Below, in pieces: positions 42,920 through 54,880 of a stretch of 64,000 nt of DNA (position 1 is the stretch's first letter; each line of letters begins with the position of its first letter). A program made the translations under genes and the position numbers. This stretch comes from Tricholoma matsutake (taxonomy: Eukaryota > Basidiomycota > Agaricomycetes > Agaricales > Tricholomataceae): the NCBI GenBank assembly GCA_026075535.2, contig AP026542.1:8246001-8310000 (forward strand). Direction: 5' to 3'. The notes beneath the pieces are model-generated. The model worked only from the letters and a program-made list of their open reading frames with translations. It did no database searches and was not told the origin of the DNA.

Positions 42920-44450
42920 ATGGCTATTTCACCCCCTGCGAGCGGTCTGGGTTCTTCAAATCATCCACACCAGCCCTTGCCTCAGGCTAGCTTTAGAACT
43001 TCTAAACCCTTCTTTCGTACTTTCTCTCTTGTGCATAGTCGCAAAGAACATAAACCCATCAGTGCTTCTCCCGCTGCACAACAATGTGAGGAGAAAGCAC
43101 GCCTCGCCAATCCTTTTCCGAAGGATTTCATGAAGTCGCGTTCAAACTCGGACAAACGTTCAAAAGAATCCGCATTGACTCTTCGCTCACTTATAGTTGG
43201 TTCTTTAGAAACTGGGTCTCAGTTAAAGATCACACATGCGAAACCTCGCTTAGGAAAGGTCAAGGCCCAACTTGTCAAACCCAAGACTGCCAATAAAGTC
43301 ATAGCTCACTTACGCGATTTGCCCATTTCTGATGCAGTGGAGGGGAAGGAAGACGATAGGGTTTCCCGCAGTAGTGCCATTACAGGACCCATTCGTGCTG
43401 TCTGTCTCGAGCACACGGATGCAGAACAGCATAGGCTTTACTTCGCATCTTTAACCCAGCACTCCCAGAACAAGTTATCTGATATCTCCTCCGTTCCTAT
43501 CGACAAGCTATCTGCCATATTCCATGAGATAAATATTATCGATCTAATGCAACCTCCAGATTTTGGATTGGGACAACCTGGGACTGGGAAAGGAATTTTG
43601 GCTGGCGCCCTTCCCACCCCAGAGACTGTCTTGGATGGGTTGGTACAGATTACTCCCCAGTTGATGAATCTTGGATATGCGACGGGAAAAGCCATTTATC
43701 CAAATCACAAAGGCTAGTATCCGTCACCTACCGCTGTCCTTCTGATAAACATCCATCGTAATATCAGGCATATATCCGCCTACCGACCGTATGTCTGTAT
43801 TGACCTGTGAGTTTGTCCCTAACTACATCCCTGTATAGCAAGTACTTATAATTGTTTATCCAGACTGGTGGGGTCTCGAGCTCGCTCTTCCACCTCCAAC
43901 TCTGAAATATCTTTCTGTTAGTGCCATTGTTCGGCCTTGGTTTTCGTCAGATGCTCAGTCTGTTGCAACAGGATGTTCAATCTATCGCAAGCACAACAAT
44001 CAACTTTTTGTCCGCTCTTGCTTTAGTTCATGATGGTGTGCGCGAAATCCTTCCGTTCGTTCGCTACATTGCACAGTTCGTGGACTTTGAATTCGATACC
44101 ATTAAGGCGCAAGATAAGGGTCGCGGTGTTGTCTGCGCTGCAACGTGGTAAGCACCCGTCCTTGTCTGCTTCTGTGTATCTACTGAATACCTCTTCAGGA
44201 TTATGCCTGCAGCCATGGTATGAATCTTCAGAAAGCAAAATCTGATTGTTGACCCCAAATTGCATAGGTGCCTCGGCCTTGGGATTTCCCTCAACAACCA
44301 CAACAGGGAGCGCCTGCTCAAACTTACTCTCCACCTTTGCCCACCTCGCATTCTGTTCCTGCCGACACTTCACAGCCTGCCGACACTTCACAGACATCCG
44401 CTACAATTTCCATGCAGACTACCGCGACTTCAATTGCTCCCGCAAAGTAA
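42920..44450 (+). CDS. Conserved uncharacterised protein, 6 exons, 420 residues
   Basis: Exons 42920-43712, 43768-43806, 43864-43916, 43972-44147, 44199-44217 and 44268-44450; introns 50-57 nt. All phases join without a stop. The first intron uses a GC donor (AG/GCTAGT). Start chosen at MAISPPASGLGSS (CCATGG context); an upstream in-frame ATG is at 42827. The N-terminal 120 residues are basic and Ser-rich, then comes DISSVPIDKLSAIFHEINIID and a Gly/Pro loop. Exons 3-5 encode the best-conserved-looking part (TYWWGLELALPPP; FLSALALVHDGVREILPFVR; QFVDFEFDTIKAQDKGRGVV). The tail is Pro/Ser/Thr/Gln-rich (HSVPADTSQPADTSQTS). I recognise this as a mushroom family without known function. Convergent with the inhibitor gene at 44921. 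Confidence 0.78.
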
Positions 44451-44920
44451 TACGTCTCGCGTACTTTCCAGACGACAAATCTCATTCTTACTCGCACATC
44501 ATCGGACCCCTTACGATGATCGGCTCTCCATTTCAATACCCTACTTGAGATACCTGCATACTTTACGACCCCTTATGATTTCCGACCGCATCCCAGACCT
44601 TATGTTATGTATGTTCACGAATTTTAAGTCAGAATCCTCGTTCCTTCATCCCCCTTCGGAACATCCCACCAGCGTTAAATTCTATGGCCGAGATGGAGAG
44701 CAAATGATCATCAGTGACAACGCTGGTACCCTGCCCCTTTAACCTGATGTCGTTCCTCTCCGCACATTCGATAACACCTTTGATGCAGGATGTAGGATGA
44801 ACTTTCGGTGTTGAGACGTTGCACTAAATTCCAACTAGATATACAAAGGTTCCGTGTTACACCGACACTTACATAGAACATACATGTGGCTTCTGTTGTA
44901 ATGATTGAGATCCACTTCAT
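44451..44920. other. Tail-to-tail spacer
   Basis: 470 bp between the convergent 3' ends. Holds the 3' untranslated regions; no separate gene seen. Confidence 0.5.
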
Positions 44921-45355
44921 CTATTGCGTCGTGACAGGCTGATCTGGTTCTACACCGACACAATCAACCTTCTCAGAATTTGGAAACAATATCGCAGCCA
45001 TACCGATATAGTCAACGATACCTTCGAGTGACTTAAGGGACAGAAGATGTTCATCTGGGATATGTGCAGCAAAGCCCTGTAAAGGATGATACGTCGATTT
45101 CGACATCCATCAAATCGGAGGACTTGTACATACAAGGAGCACCGATCCATCAAATCGTTGAGTGACTTTACCACCTGGCAAACTGTCATGGATACCGAAG
45201 ACGAGAAACGAGATAAGTACCGTTGTTGTTCACTTCCGCAATATACTGGTCAACCTGATCCTGAGTTACCTGCTTCTTGAAAACAACGATGTATTCTGTG
45301 AACAGTAAGACGCAGCGTGCGACATGATTTAAGGGAGTAACTTGCTTCCAGACAT
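44921..45355 (-). CDS. Peptidase inhibitor I9 family protein, 5 exons, 75 residues
   Basis: Exons on the minus strand: 45355-45346, 45295-45221, 45174-45134, 45076-45004 and 44949-44921. Introns are 46-57 nt. The first intron has a canonical GC-AG donor (GCAAGT), needed to read MSGKYIVVFKKQVTQDQ. The remainder gives IAEVNNNGGKVTQRFDG, VLLGFAAHIPDEHLLSLKSL and IVDYIEPDQPVTTQ, the hallmark pattern of the inhibitor I9 / subtilisin-propeptide fold (for example fungal proteinase A/B inhibitors). There is no signal peptide, so it probably acts in cytosol or vacuole on subtilisin-like proteases. Length is normal for the family. Its start is 109 bp from the divergent glycosylase gene. Confidence 0.87.
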
Positions 45356-45464
45356 GTTGTGTGCGATAAAAGACGATGAGCACAACCGGACCAAATAACC
45401 GAGTATGTAAGTATGTATTGATATGTTTCGATTTCGTGTTCGACAGCTGGTTGTTTTGCGTAAC
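45356..45464. promoter_or_regulatory. Compact divergent promoter (inhibitor / glycosylase)
   Basis: 109 bp between two divergent start codons. GATAAAAG and CCAAATAA occur here. A possible 5'-UTR intron (GTAAGT at about 45410 to GACAG at about 45446) could shorten the true promoter further. Confidence 0.55.
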
Positions 45465-47156
45465 ATGCCAGTAACACGCTCATCTACTCGAAATAACTCC
45501 CAGGATGTTTCTCCTGTGGAAAGTAAAAAACGCTTCAACAAGATTACCACAAAGAAACGATCTCTTTTACCAACTGACCTTACTGTAAAGACATCCTTTA
45601 CCACTCAAGCAGGCTCCAGCAACTCATTATCTCAAAATGGTTCTGACCTTGTTCCTGCCGTGTTGACGTTTTCGTTTGAGGATGCGAAACAGCATCTCGC
45701 AGGTGTTGATCACCGCTTCGACGACCTGTTCAACAGAATGGAATGCAAGCCATTTCAACACCTAGAGCGTGTACATCCTTTTCGGTGAATTTCATCCCCT
45801 GCTAGCACAAAGGATGCGGCTCACATCTCACTTAGTGCGTTGGTCACTTCTATCTTGTAGGAAACGCCTGTCGTTCTGTTGGGGTGTAATTGAACATTTG
45901 ACAGGGGTCAGCAGATATCCTGGCTAGCAGCACGTTCCATTAATCACAGGTTTATCCGATTATTTGACCCATCACTTCCCGAAAAGCCTACGGATTATGA
46001 GTCAGTTCGGCGTGCATTTTCATTTCTTTGATTGAACCGTTCTTGGAAGGGCGCACAAATCTACGGCCTCATTCTTTCCAACCGCCGAACAGGTTGCAAG
46101 CACGGATATAGCTGTACTGAGAACCGCCGGCTTATCTGTTCGCAAGGCAGAATACGGTTCGCATCTGACGTATGCTATTATTTATAACTGACCTTCTGTC
46201 ATATTCAGTGCACGATCTGGCTTCAAGGTTTGCAGATGGTCGGCTTTCAACAGAAAACTTGATACATGCCAATGATGAAGAGCTGGCGCAGATGCTTATT
46301 GAAGTCAGAGGGATTGGACGAGTACGTTTATGCACCGATAAGTTACCCTCACTGATGATGATATCAAATACTTGCCAGTGGACAAGTAAGGATTTAGACG
46401 TTTGCACATAAGTCGATATTAATGTACTCATAGTTGACATGTTTGCAATATTTTCGCTGAGGCGTCCAAACATTCTCCCCGTAGGTAAGTAAGTAAGTTT
46501 GTTTTCCCTTCGCCGCTGATGTTCGTTGTCAGGCGATCTTGGTGTTCAGCGGGGTTTGATCCGATGGTTTCTCTCGCTTCACTCTCCTTCCTACAACTTT
46601 GGTGTATCTCCCAAGAAGCTTGCCGGACAATCCAGCGGGAAACAAACTGAAAAGTCTAACGCCCCCACCACCTCTATCCAAGATCTTGATGAGTTGCCTT
46701 TGTTTGGAACACAAGCTGGTTCTTCCAGCAAGGAGTCGCCTGCAGACGTCGACGACGGTCTGAGTGAACCTGAAGAGAGTACGGTCGCCTCGATACCACC
46801 TCCCTTTACCCCTTCAATTAAAACGACCTTGAATAAACCGGCGGTTAAGCCTGGTATGAATCCGATTTCATTGCCAGATGGACTCAGTGTTGCTGTGCTC
46901 AAAAGTCGGCTAGACGGCAAGAAGAAGATCAAGTACGTTTTTGGTTTGATGGCAAGGACTGTTCCTTAACAGACATGTCTTGCTGCAGAGGGGCCCTTTT
47001 GACCCCTAAGGAGATGGAAGACCTCACTGAGTCGTGGAAACCATATAGAAGCATTGGTAAATTTTGGCTTGTCGCCATCTGGACAATTTCTCATTCATAT
47101 TCTCATATTCTCAAGGTGTGTATTACATGTGGTCCTTGGCGGAGGTCACGGAATGA
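45465..47156 (+). CDS. mag1: DNA-3-methyladenine glycosylase (HhH-GPD, MAG1/AlkA type), 10 exons, 407 residues
   Basis: Base-excision repair enzyme that removes alkylated bases such as 3-methyladenine. Exons: 45465-45784, 45836-45856, 45905-46000, 46050-46156, 46209-46321, 46379-46385 (a 7-nt microexon), 46434-46484, 46533-46932, 46989-47056 and 47116-47156. Introns are 48-59 nt and every phase joins in frame. Residues 107-122 read RALVTSILGQQISWLA. The helix-hairpin-helix is LIEVRGIGRWTIDMFAIFSL, and the catalytic Asp is D240 in LPVGDLGVQRG. A Ser/Pro-rich insertion of about 90 residues follows before the C-terminal KGALLTPKEMEDLTESWKPY and GVYYMWSLAEVTE. The N-terminal 75 residues are basic and Ser/Thr-rich, as in nuclear proteins. 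Intact, so likely functional. Confidence 0.92.
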
Positions 47157-47229
47157 AGTGTGGTAGAACTTGCTTGGCATAAGGTCGAGTGAAGATAGGT
47201 TCCAGATCTGCAGTGTGAACATTAAGGTT

Positions 47230-47640
47230 GCGAAAAAAATAGGTATTTTTTTTACCGACCCTTTATTACCACCCAAGATCTCGAAGTAGTAATTTACTGG
47301 TAAATTACCAGGCTCCTAAAGCGAGCTCTCTCGTGTCGTTAGAAGTGGGTGTAATCCAAGTACAATAGTTTATGAGATGAGAAAAAAAAACCTATTTGAG
47401 ACATCCAAACACCAAACCACAACCCACAGAGAGGCAAATCAGCAAGAGAAAACCCAATTCTAGGGTCAGGAATACTCGGACTTTCATCAATATAATCTGC
47501 AGCTTGACTGGGTCTGCTGTATTTGTTGAGATTCACACCGTGGACATAATCGAACACAGCCACCATCATTCCCGCTACTTCAGTGGGTACTTGGGGTGGC
47601 AGCAAAAAACCGCCACACCTGGGTCCCGTGACCTGCCCAC
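47230..47640 (-). repeat. Dispersed repeat R1, copy 2
   Basis: Matches 13900-14130 over about 200 bp and extends it. The minus strand reads LPPQVPTEVAGMMVAVFDYV, then DPRIGFSLADLP. A 16-bp perfect palindrome, AATTTACTGGTAAATT (about 47291-47306), lies at its left edge. Family unknown. Confidence 0.5.
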
Positions 47641-47852
47641 AACCTCGTGAATGTGGACATGAGCCATGAGCTCAAGGTGGAAAGGAGCTATGAGATATAT
47701 GACAGAGAACTACTAGGAGTAATCCAGGCACTGGAAATGTGGAGAGACTACCTACAGGGAACAACTTTCCCTGTGACGGTAGTACTATCTGACCACAAGA
47801 ACAAGCTTGACCTACTTCCGACAAGCAAGGGGCTGGCAGAATGCGAAAATTA
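47641..47852 (+). pseudogene. Gypsy RNase H fragment
   Basis: [21 protein letters not shown] and [24 protein letters not shown] match the RNase H region of Gypsy pol. About 70 codons only; no LTR is attached. Confidence 0.7.
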
Positions 47853-48113
47853 CATATCCACTCAGATTTTTTTTTCAGCACCCATTTGACCCCCTCCCCC
47901 CTCCTTCTATATATGGTAATTTCGGTCATGTGTGCATGTTTTTCCAAGAAAAATTTGTTGAGAATTTGTGCAAACACACCTCACCCGGCCACAATACAGA
48001 TGATAGAGATGGCTCAGATGGCGGAGAGAGTAATTATACATATTAGAAGTGGTTTACTGTGCACAACGGTGCTTTGAAGCAGCGCTGCTACCTTTACAAC
48101 TGTTAAACAGAAA

Positions 48114-48190
48114 AGATGACCAGACTGGGATTGAACCCAGGCCCTCCTGGACATATACCAGATGCTCTGACCAACTGAGCTATCAGGTCT
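48114..48190 (-). tRNA. tRNA-like sequence / tRNA pseudogene (Ile-UAU-like loop)
   Basis: The minus strand shows a D arm (TAGCTCAGTTGGTCAGAGC), a 5-bp anticodon stem TCTGG/CCAGG with loop TATATGT, and a T arm CTGGGTTCAATCCCAG. Faults: position 33 is A instead of U, the T loop has 6 nt, and the acceptor stem has a mismatch. Better than the other tRNA-like segments here, but probably a pseudogene or SINE head. Confidence 0.45.
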
Positions 48191-48419
48191 TATAGGGTTC
48201 AACAGAACAAGGATGCCATATAACCAGACACGGATTGCTATCACTATCACATCACATTTTAGTGTGTGTGTGTGCAAACTATGGTCTGTTAAGTACTGAT
48301 TAAGCAGTGACAGATTATATAATCCAACAACAACCAGGGCACAACCAGCTCTTCGGGGCAAAATTGTAGTTCATGCATGCACAATGGTACTGGGGAAGCT
48401 GGTCAGTAAGCGAAGTAAA

Positions 48420-48625
48420 ATGTGGAAATGAAATTTTTATGTACCCATTGAGTCTCACACCCTAACACTTTACACCACATGACGGTGTCTCCTTCGTTGA
48501 TTTCCATCTCAGACACTTCTGAGCCACATATACATGCATTCAGATACAATGTACGAGACTTTTGTACACATCGCTCCCAAGCTTTCATAGATGATTCTGT
48601 CTGGACAACTGCAGGAATGACTGGT
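48420..48625 (-). pseudogene. C-terminal piece of the P/THAP9-like gene
   Basis: Minus strand: VIPAVVQTESSMKAWERCVQ, then NACICGSEVSEMEINEGDTV and WCKVLGCETQWVH, a Cys-rich zinc-binding tail. It joins the gene at 49750 once the family S element and one CTGGT are removed. Confidence 0.65.
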
Positions 48626-49749
48626 GATAGGTCCACTGTGCACTCTAAGCTCTGGGAACGTCTCCAGAGGCATCGACACATCAACATGCGCACTCCCAAC
48701 CCTTATGAACCCCATGACACCACTCTGAAACTACTTTGATTGACTTCAAACGACTTCGCAGCACTTCAAATGCCTTTGGCCGCTGTACACCTATCACACT
48801 GCCCTTCGGATACACACAGCACACCTTGTAAGAGTTAGTGCATCACATATCAAGCACCACCGGACATGAGGAGACACAACGATGGGATTTTAGGATGTGA
48901 TTGTGGTGCTTTGACATCTTGATGATATATTGGATCAATGGGGACAGGTACCCATGATAAATCATGACTCTATACACTTCCCTTCTCATCTTCTTTCATT
49001 TATTCTATGATTTGCAAAGATTCTCTATTGTTTTATATCTTGCCTCATGTATTCCTCATGTTTTATTTCCTTTTTAGTATCACTTCTCCCAAACATATAT
49101 AGCCTTGTACTAGCTACTTAGAAGAACAGAATATATCGTCCTCTCACACCAATTGTCTGATTTAAGAGCCATTCTCTTGAGTCCAAGCATCTCGACTTAG
49201 TCTCAAAGTTCAGTGTTTTATGCCGAATTTCCTTGAACTCCTCATACTTGCTTCTCAAAACTATTGCATATCATCTATCCTCTCTCGACGCCTTTCTACA
49301 TCCTTATAGTCCTCAGCCATCATTAAAAGTGTCTTCGTCTTCTATTAAGGTCTTCGAACATCATTGCACCTCTTCAAACTTCTTTGAACATCGTCGCACT
49401 TCTTTGAACTTCTTTGAACTTCTTCAAACATTGTCGCACCTCTTTGCACACTCTTTGAACATCATCGCACTCTTTGCACACTCCTGAACTTCATTGAATT
49501 TCCCTCAAACGCTATCACAGTGCTTTGTACACCCTCGATCATTATCGAACTTCTCTCAAATGTCATTGCAATGCTTTGAATACTCTCGAACCTCATCGAA
49601 CTTCATTGCACACCCTCTAGAGTCGTTTTCATAGCCTTGGTTTACAGTGGTGATATTTAGTACCACCTTGCAACCTTCCTCTAACTAGTGTTATACCATT
49701 TGAGCCCTTATTGTGGGTTTTGTTTGGGTTTCCTGGTCGAGTATCATCA
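48626..49749 (-). repeat. Family S element, copy 2 (solo-LTR-like)
   Basis: Minus strand TGATGATACTCGACC to GTGGACCTATC, 1,124 bp, with perfect 5-bp duplications CTGGT at 48621-48625 and 49750-49754. It interrupts a coding exon. A degenerate tandem block of CTTC(G/A)AAC and CATCGCACTT words fills about 49330-49620. Confidence 0.82.
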
Positions 49750-52700
49750 CTGGTTTGTTGACTGGCGGTTCATCTGAGTCCAACCTAGGATGTGCAATTT
49801 GACTGGACAGTCTGTCAATGGGAGCAGTATTGCTGGTATCTGATCTGTCATGCACTGGTTCCACATTATCTGTGATAGCTGATACCAAGGGAGCATGGGT
49901 TGTTCCTGGTTGCACAGGGCTGGGGGATTGAAGTCTGACAGACGGTGGGAGAGTGTGCTCATCATCCATGGATTCCACATCCAAGTCTGCATTGGCTTGC
50001 TGATTGAATTCAGAGTTAGTGTCGACTACTTCCAAATCTTCTTCCCTGAGAAGGTTCTCATCAATGTCTAGCCCAACATCAGTGGTTTCTTCATCAGAGT
50101 AGAAATTGGCATCCTCAACAGTACCCCTATTCATGATGTCAACAGTGACTCAGATGTAGTTTAATGTTTATATCTACTGACCAGAGAGCCGCTTGAGAGC
50201 TGTGCACTTCAGAAAGTGACAATGCTTCCTTCTTTTTGTTCTTCAAGTTATGAATCTTTGGTATATTGAAGCGTGCATCCCAGATTCAATGCATACCATG
50301 TTTTTTGGATTCTGAGAGCTGCACCTTCAGAGGAAACTGTGCGTCGGGAAGCTTATGTCATTCCTGGAAATGAGTGCAAAGATTGTAAGTCCAAACCATG
50401 GGGCTCTTAGCAGGACACAAGGGACAGATTATTGGTACATTGGAGCAAGGAGAGGCATCTGATGAGCATGCTGCAGTAGTACACTTGAATCGAACCAGAT
50501 TGATACAAGTTGAACTGTTGATGTTGATATTGTAACCCACAGTTGCACCATGTCCCTTTTTCAGGTTGAGCCTACACATTGGTGACAGACGGAGGCAGAG
50601 ACCACACAACTCCTCTGAATTTGGATTATCAATAGTGCTGTTGAAAAGGATGTGTGTGCCCATGTGTTCCAGAATGCATTGGCCATTTGATCGGTTCACC
50701 TGCACTCTTGGCCCACATGTTGAACAATCCAAGGTTTCATATCTGATATTTCCAGGATGATCAGTAGCCTCGTCCTCCTGACAAACAAAGCAGGCCTTGC
50801 CCTCGTGTCAATAAGGGAAAAACAGAGAGCGTTTCATGACTGGAATCTTGCGACGGTCCTGTGGCAACAATTCCTCATACAGGGTGGATGCCAATGACAC
50901 TAAAAATGAACTTTCGAGAAGGTAAGTTGGCTTTCCAGGCATGCGAACCAAGATGGATGGGTTGATCGGATGAGCAAACCAACCAGGGACACTGTCACAT
51001 GTAAATTCCATCTGTAGAGACCAACACCAGTCATACTCTTTTGTTGGATTGTCATCAACAGTTGCCAGAAGAAGTTGCAAAATCTGGAAATCAACTTTTG
51101 TGGAGCTATCTGCAAGGTGGTGTAGGTGAATCTCATTGAGATTGTTGTTGGATGCAAAGTGTAATCGATTAATCTGAGTGATAGCAAGAAATATCTGGCC
51201 TTCACATTGTACAAGGGTGGCAATTGGGTCTCCTATGCATAGACATGGGTCACCAAGAGTGCTGTCAGATGAGATGATGTCATTGTCAAGCCCGGATGAA
51301 GGAACAGTGTTAAAACAAGCTATCTGCTGGACACATTTTAAACTATCAGTTGAAGAGCGGTTTGTTTGATACATCATCCTATGCCACAGAGCCTTGGCTT
51401 TCATTGTCTTCTGTCCATTTATGGTGATTTCAGATGTGATCTTGGTATTTCGAGGTACCTCTTCAGCAATTGCATCTTCCATGTCTCCTTTGTGAGTGTA
51501 AGGAACAGATGCAGTACTCACTGGCAGAGTCGATGCATCAGCTACAGGCTCAGATGAGTCATTTAGTGGAGCTTCTGAACTACCATACATATCTGCGACC
51601 TCTGAACAATCATACTCATCATCTGCATCTTGAATGTTGACAAGAATGTTGCCAAGTGGAGAAAGGATATCTATGCCAGGAGTGCTGCCAAGATGCTCAA
51701 GTGCTGCACCGGCTTCTGGGACAATCTCAATTGCCTTTTGATGGCCAAGAATCCAACAGGTTTGAAGGTTGACCTTTGATACTTCAACATTACCATGCCA
51801 AGATGCGGGATTGATGTGGTCTGTCTTAGCAGTGATTTCACTGGAATCTCTCGAAATGACAGGCAGCTTCAACCACTGAGGTGGACGATCCCATTCTGGA
51901 TGATGAGCCAGTATAACTGCGACTTCAGTGAGGCCTGAAGCATGACTCACCAACTGTGTTGTATCCACATTGTTGTCAGGACCAACCAATGTTTGGACTA
52001 ATCTAAAAAAAAGCTCCAAATGGTCCGTGCCAAGTAATATGATGTAGAATGTGCCATTGGGCATATCGATCTTGAATTTTGCAATACAAAAGTAGACATT
52101 TTTGACCATTAGCATAATGTTGATGTAAGACTGAGTAGGCATAAATTTGGTGCATGCTGAATTATTGCTGTAGAGATAAAGTGCCAGATGTGCTGCTGTA
52201 CTCAACTGAATGAGCTGTTCGTCGAGATCAAGATCGACACAGATATATGGCATCATGAGATTGCATGCAAATTTTCCATAACCATATAAAGCTTGACGGG
52301 CCCACACAAACACAGGATTGGAGCCAGCCACTGCAGCAGGAAGTGACCAGATTTCCTTTAGCAAGGAGTAACCAAGGACAACATCTTGTTGATCATTTGG
52401 ATTGAGAAGAGCTCAGCTGCATGGAAGAGACACCATTGGACTGAAGGTGTATATGAAGGATGGAGGGTGTGATACAGAAACCCTCAATGAAGATTCCCTT
52501 ATTGCGCATCATAAGATTGTGCTGGCATTTGAAAATATGCTTAAAATCTTTGTTGGCTGTTATGTTGTTGGGCCCAACAAGAAATTTATGAGCTCAAGAC
52601 CCTTAAGTTGTTCATAAATTGGAGGATCTGGCAGCAGCATAGAATTTATTGTGAGTTGGACTGGGGCATCACCATGCTTTGATTCCCCGTCTGATGTGAT

Positions 52701-54880
52701 GCCAACTGTGCAATAAGTGATTCCATGGCGTTTCGACTTCTGGTTCTCACTTGCTGTGAGGAGAGTTTGGATTAAATTTGCATGTTGGGTGCTGACTTCC
52801 TTCTTGCAGGTACCAGAGAACATGATTGGACAAATGCTGTATTCATGTGGGTTTTCAGAGAGGATGCCTAGTGCAGCGATGATTGCCTAGAAACAAGGAA
52901 AGTTAGTCTTCAGTTGCAGAGATCTGACAGGGGAGGCATACCTCGCTTGCCAAATGAGCTTCCCCAGCATCAAGGGCATTGCACAGCATATCTAACTCCT
53001 GTTCAGATGAGAATGTCAATGGAATCTTGGTGTTGTGCTCCCTACATGTGCCCTGAAACTTATCTGTCAAATCATCCCACCGAACCCATTTCTCAACATT
53101 GAGCATCAAAACTTGATGGAGGATAACTTGTAGTTGGTTGTTGAAGGTAAAGACCAGCTGATTGTCATCTTCAACACCAGAAAGAGCATCAAAACAAGAT
53201 GTTATATTGGTCTCAACCTCTGCAACTGTAGGCCAAGATGGTGAGACAATGAGAGGTCAAATGATGGTGTTGCATCTGATAGTTGTGAGACTGGGTAGTG
53301 ATAATGATCTGTGTGCAAACTCTGGAACATGTGTGCCACCAAGTCGTAACATGATGATTGAGCACATTATATCCTCTTCCGTATAACCCTTGGGCTTGTA
53401 TAATTTGTTCGCTGCTCACTCTTACTGCTGTATCAAGCCTTGAACCCCCACATGGTGCGCTAGTCCTGCTTGCACCAGTGAGGCTACATGGTTGACCCTG
53501 CCACTTGCAACTGCCAAAATCCACTGTTTGTGATCCTCTAACATTGCCGATTTCCCTAACAGTTTCTGTCCAGTATTTAGCTTTGTCAAATGCATCTGCC
53601 ATACTTGGACAATTTTCCATCTGACAGTGACAACTAGGCCTCCAACTCCATGATACGCCAGAGGTGTGTTCTCATGAACACCATGCTCCATTTGATGTAT
53701 AATGCCATCATAGAGGGAAGTTGATTTCAAGGCAATCCAAACAGTGCAAGCTTCTCCTACATCTACAAGTTCCTTTATGCATGACCTTGCTTGCAGATAG
53801 AAACTTTCATCAATGGAATGGTAGTTCCATGGGATAATTTGCTCATTATGTAGGCCAAATGGATAAGAGGTATGTCGATTTTTGCTAGGTGGGAAAATAA
53901 CAAGATTTCCACTGCACACCTGCTTTCCCATATTGGTTGATGTGACTGGAACAACAGATAGTCCCTTGTCATTTGCCAGGTCATTGGTCTGATCCACATC
54001 AACTACCTCAGGAAGTATCGGGCAAGGAAGTCTCGGATGTGATGGGTACCTGTGGGTATCTTGCAAGTGCCTAGAATTTAATAATTTCATCTCACGTACT
54101 TTGATTCCAACTCTTCCAATACTTCTACGACCTTTGACTTGAACACCCCTCCCTTCAACCCATGGTACATCACAAAGTAATGTAAGAATCTGACAAATCC
54201 ATCAAGCCCATAGTTACCATGATTCATCATCTCCTTCACAGATTCACACATTTCCCCTTCCCCCCACCCGAAAGCATTCTTTAACATTGGATTAAACAGA
54301 TCTTCCCAATTGTCTCTGTCTGGATCGATTGACTTTGCTAGATCTTCTCCAAAAGGAAACAGGTGATGCTCAGTAGTGGCCGGTGGCTTATCATCTGGGA
54401 TTCACTCAATCACCATGCAAAGATTGGTGAGAAGTTCAACCGTGCTTTGACAGATATTGGATATGGGCTCCAGAGCCTGAGCGCTTGTTAAACATGCTGG
54501 TGCATGAGGTAGTTCTTCTGATCTGGTTGCCACAACTTGAACCTTCAAGTTGTTCTTGGGTGTTAGTAATTGCCTGGACCAAATATCTGGGCATGTATAG
54601 GCGATGGTCGTGATACAAGTGGTGCATTTTGAGGAACATTAGGTTTGAAAAACTTGAGCAATGATTGATTGGGTTTCTGGTTGGATCTGGGCCAGATGGC
54701 AGCTTTTAGATGATCACATTCAATTTGACATGCTTTGGAGCCTTTATGGATGTTGAGATTTTTGTGCCTGCCTGTTCCAACATGAATGTCTACGCTACAA
54801 GCCGGACATTGCAGTGTGCTCTGTTCTGTAAACTCTGAGTCACCAGCTTTTCTGATTTATCAATTAGCTTGTCCTGTCAT
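49750..54880 (-). pseudogene. Large mushroom-specific gene with P/THAP9-transposase-like motifs (decayed)
   Basis: Exon-like blocks on the minus strand: an N-terminal zinc finger (LQCPACSVDIHVGTGRHKNL, about 54815); FGWGEGEMCESVKEMMNHGNYG (about 54280); PFGLHNEQIIPWNYHSIDES and HGVHENTPLAYHGVGGL (54090-53422); LYKPKGYTEEDIM...HRSLSLPSLTTIR (53400-53150); GTCKKEVSTQHANLIQTL and GITSDGESKHGDAPVQL (52860-52560); ILLGTDHLELFFRLVQTLVG and KTDHINPASWHGNV (52364-50808); CGLCLRLSPMCRLNLKKG and CPLCPAKSP (50732-50358); an acidic tail (50134). The T-D-H-L-E motif resembles the S-Q-D-H-L-E catalytic region of P-element/THAP9 transposases. A stop (CNTII-stop-PLIV) and a frameshift near 52400 kill this copy. 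Function inferred only. Confidence 0.68.

Noticed and set aside
44950..45189. 79-residue minus-strand ORF overlapping the I9 inhibitor gene
   Set aside because: Runs through introns of the inhibitor gene; the spliced model gives the conserved I9 motifs.
46526..46969. Stand-alone 147-residue gene
   Set aside because: It is exon 8 of the glycosylase plus intron read-through.
48114..48190. Functional tRNA-Ile(UAU) gene
   Set aside because: Position 33 is not U, the T loop is one base short and the acceptor stem is mismatched; kept only as a tRNA-like relic.
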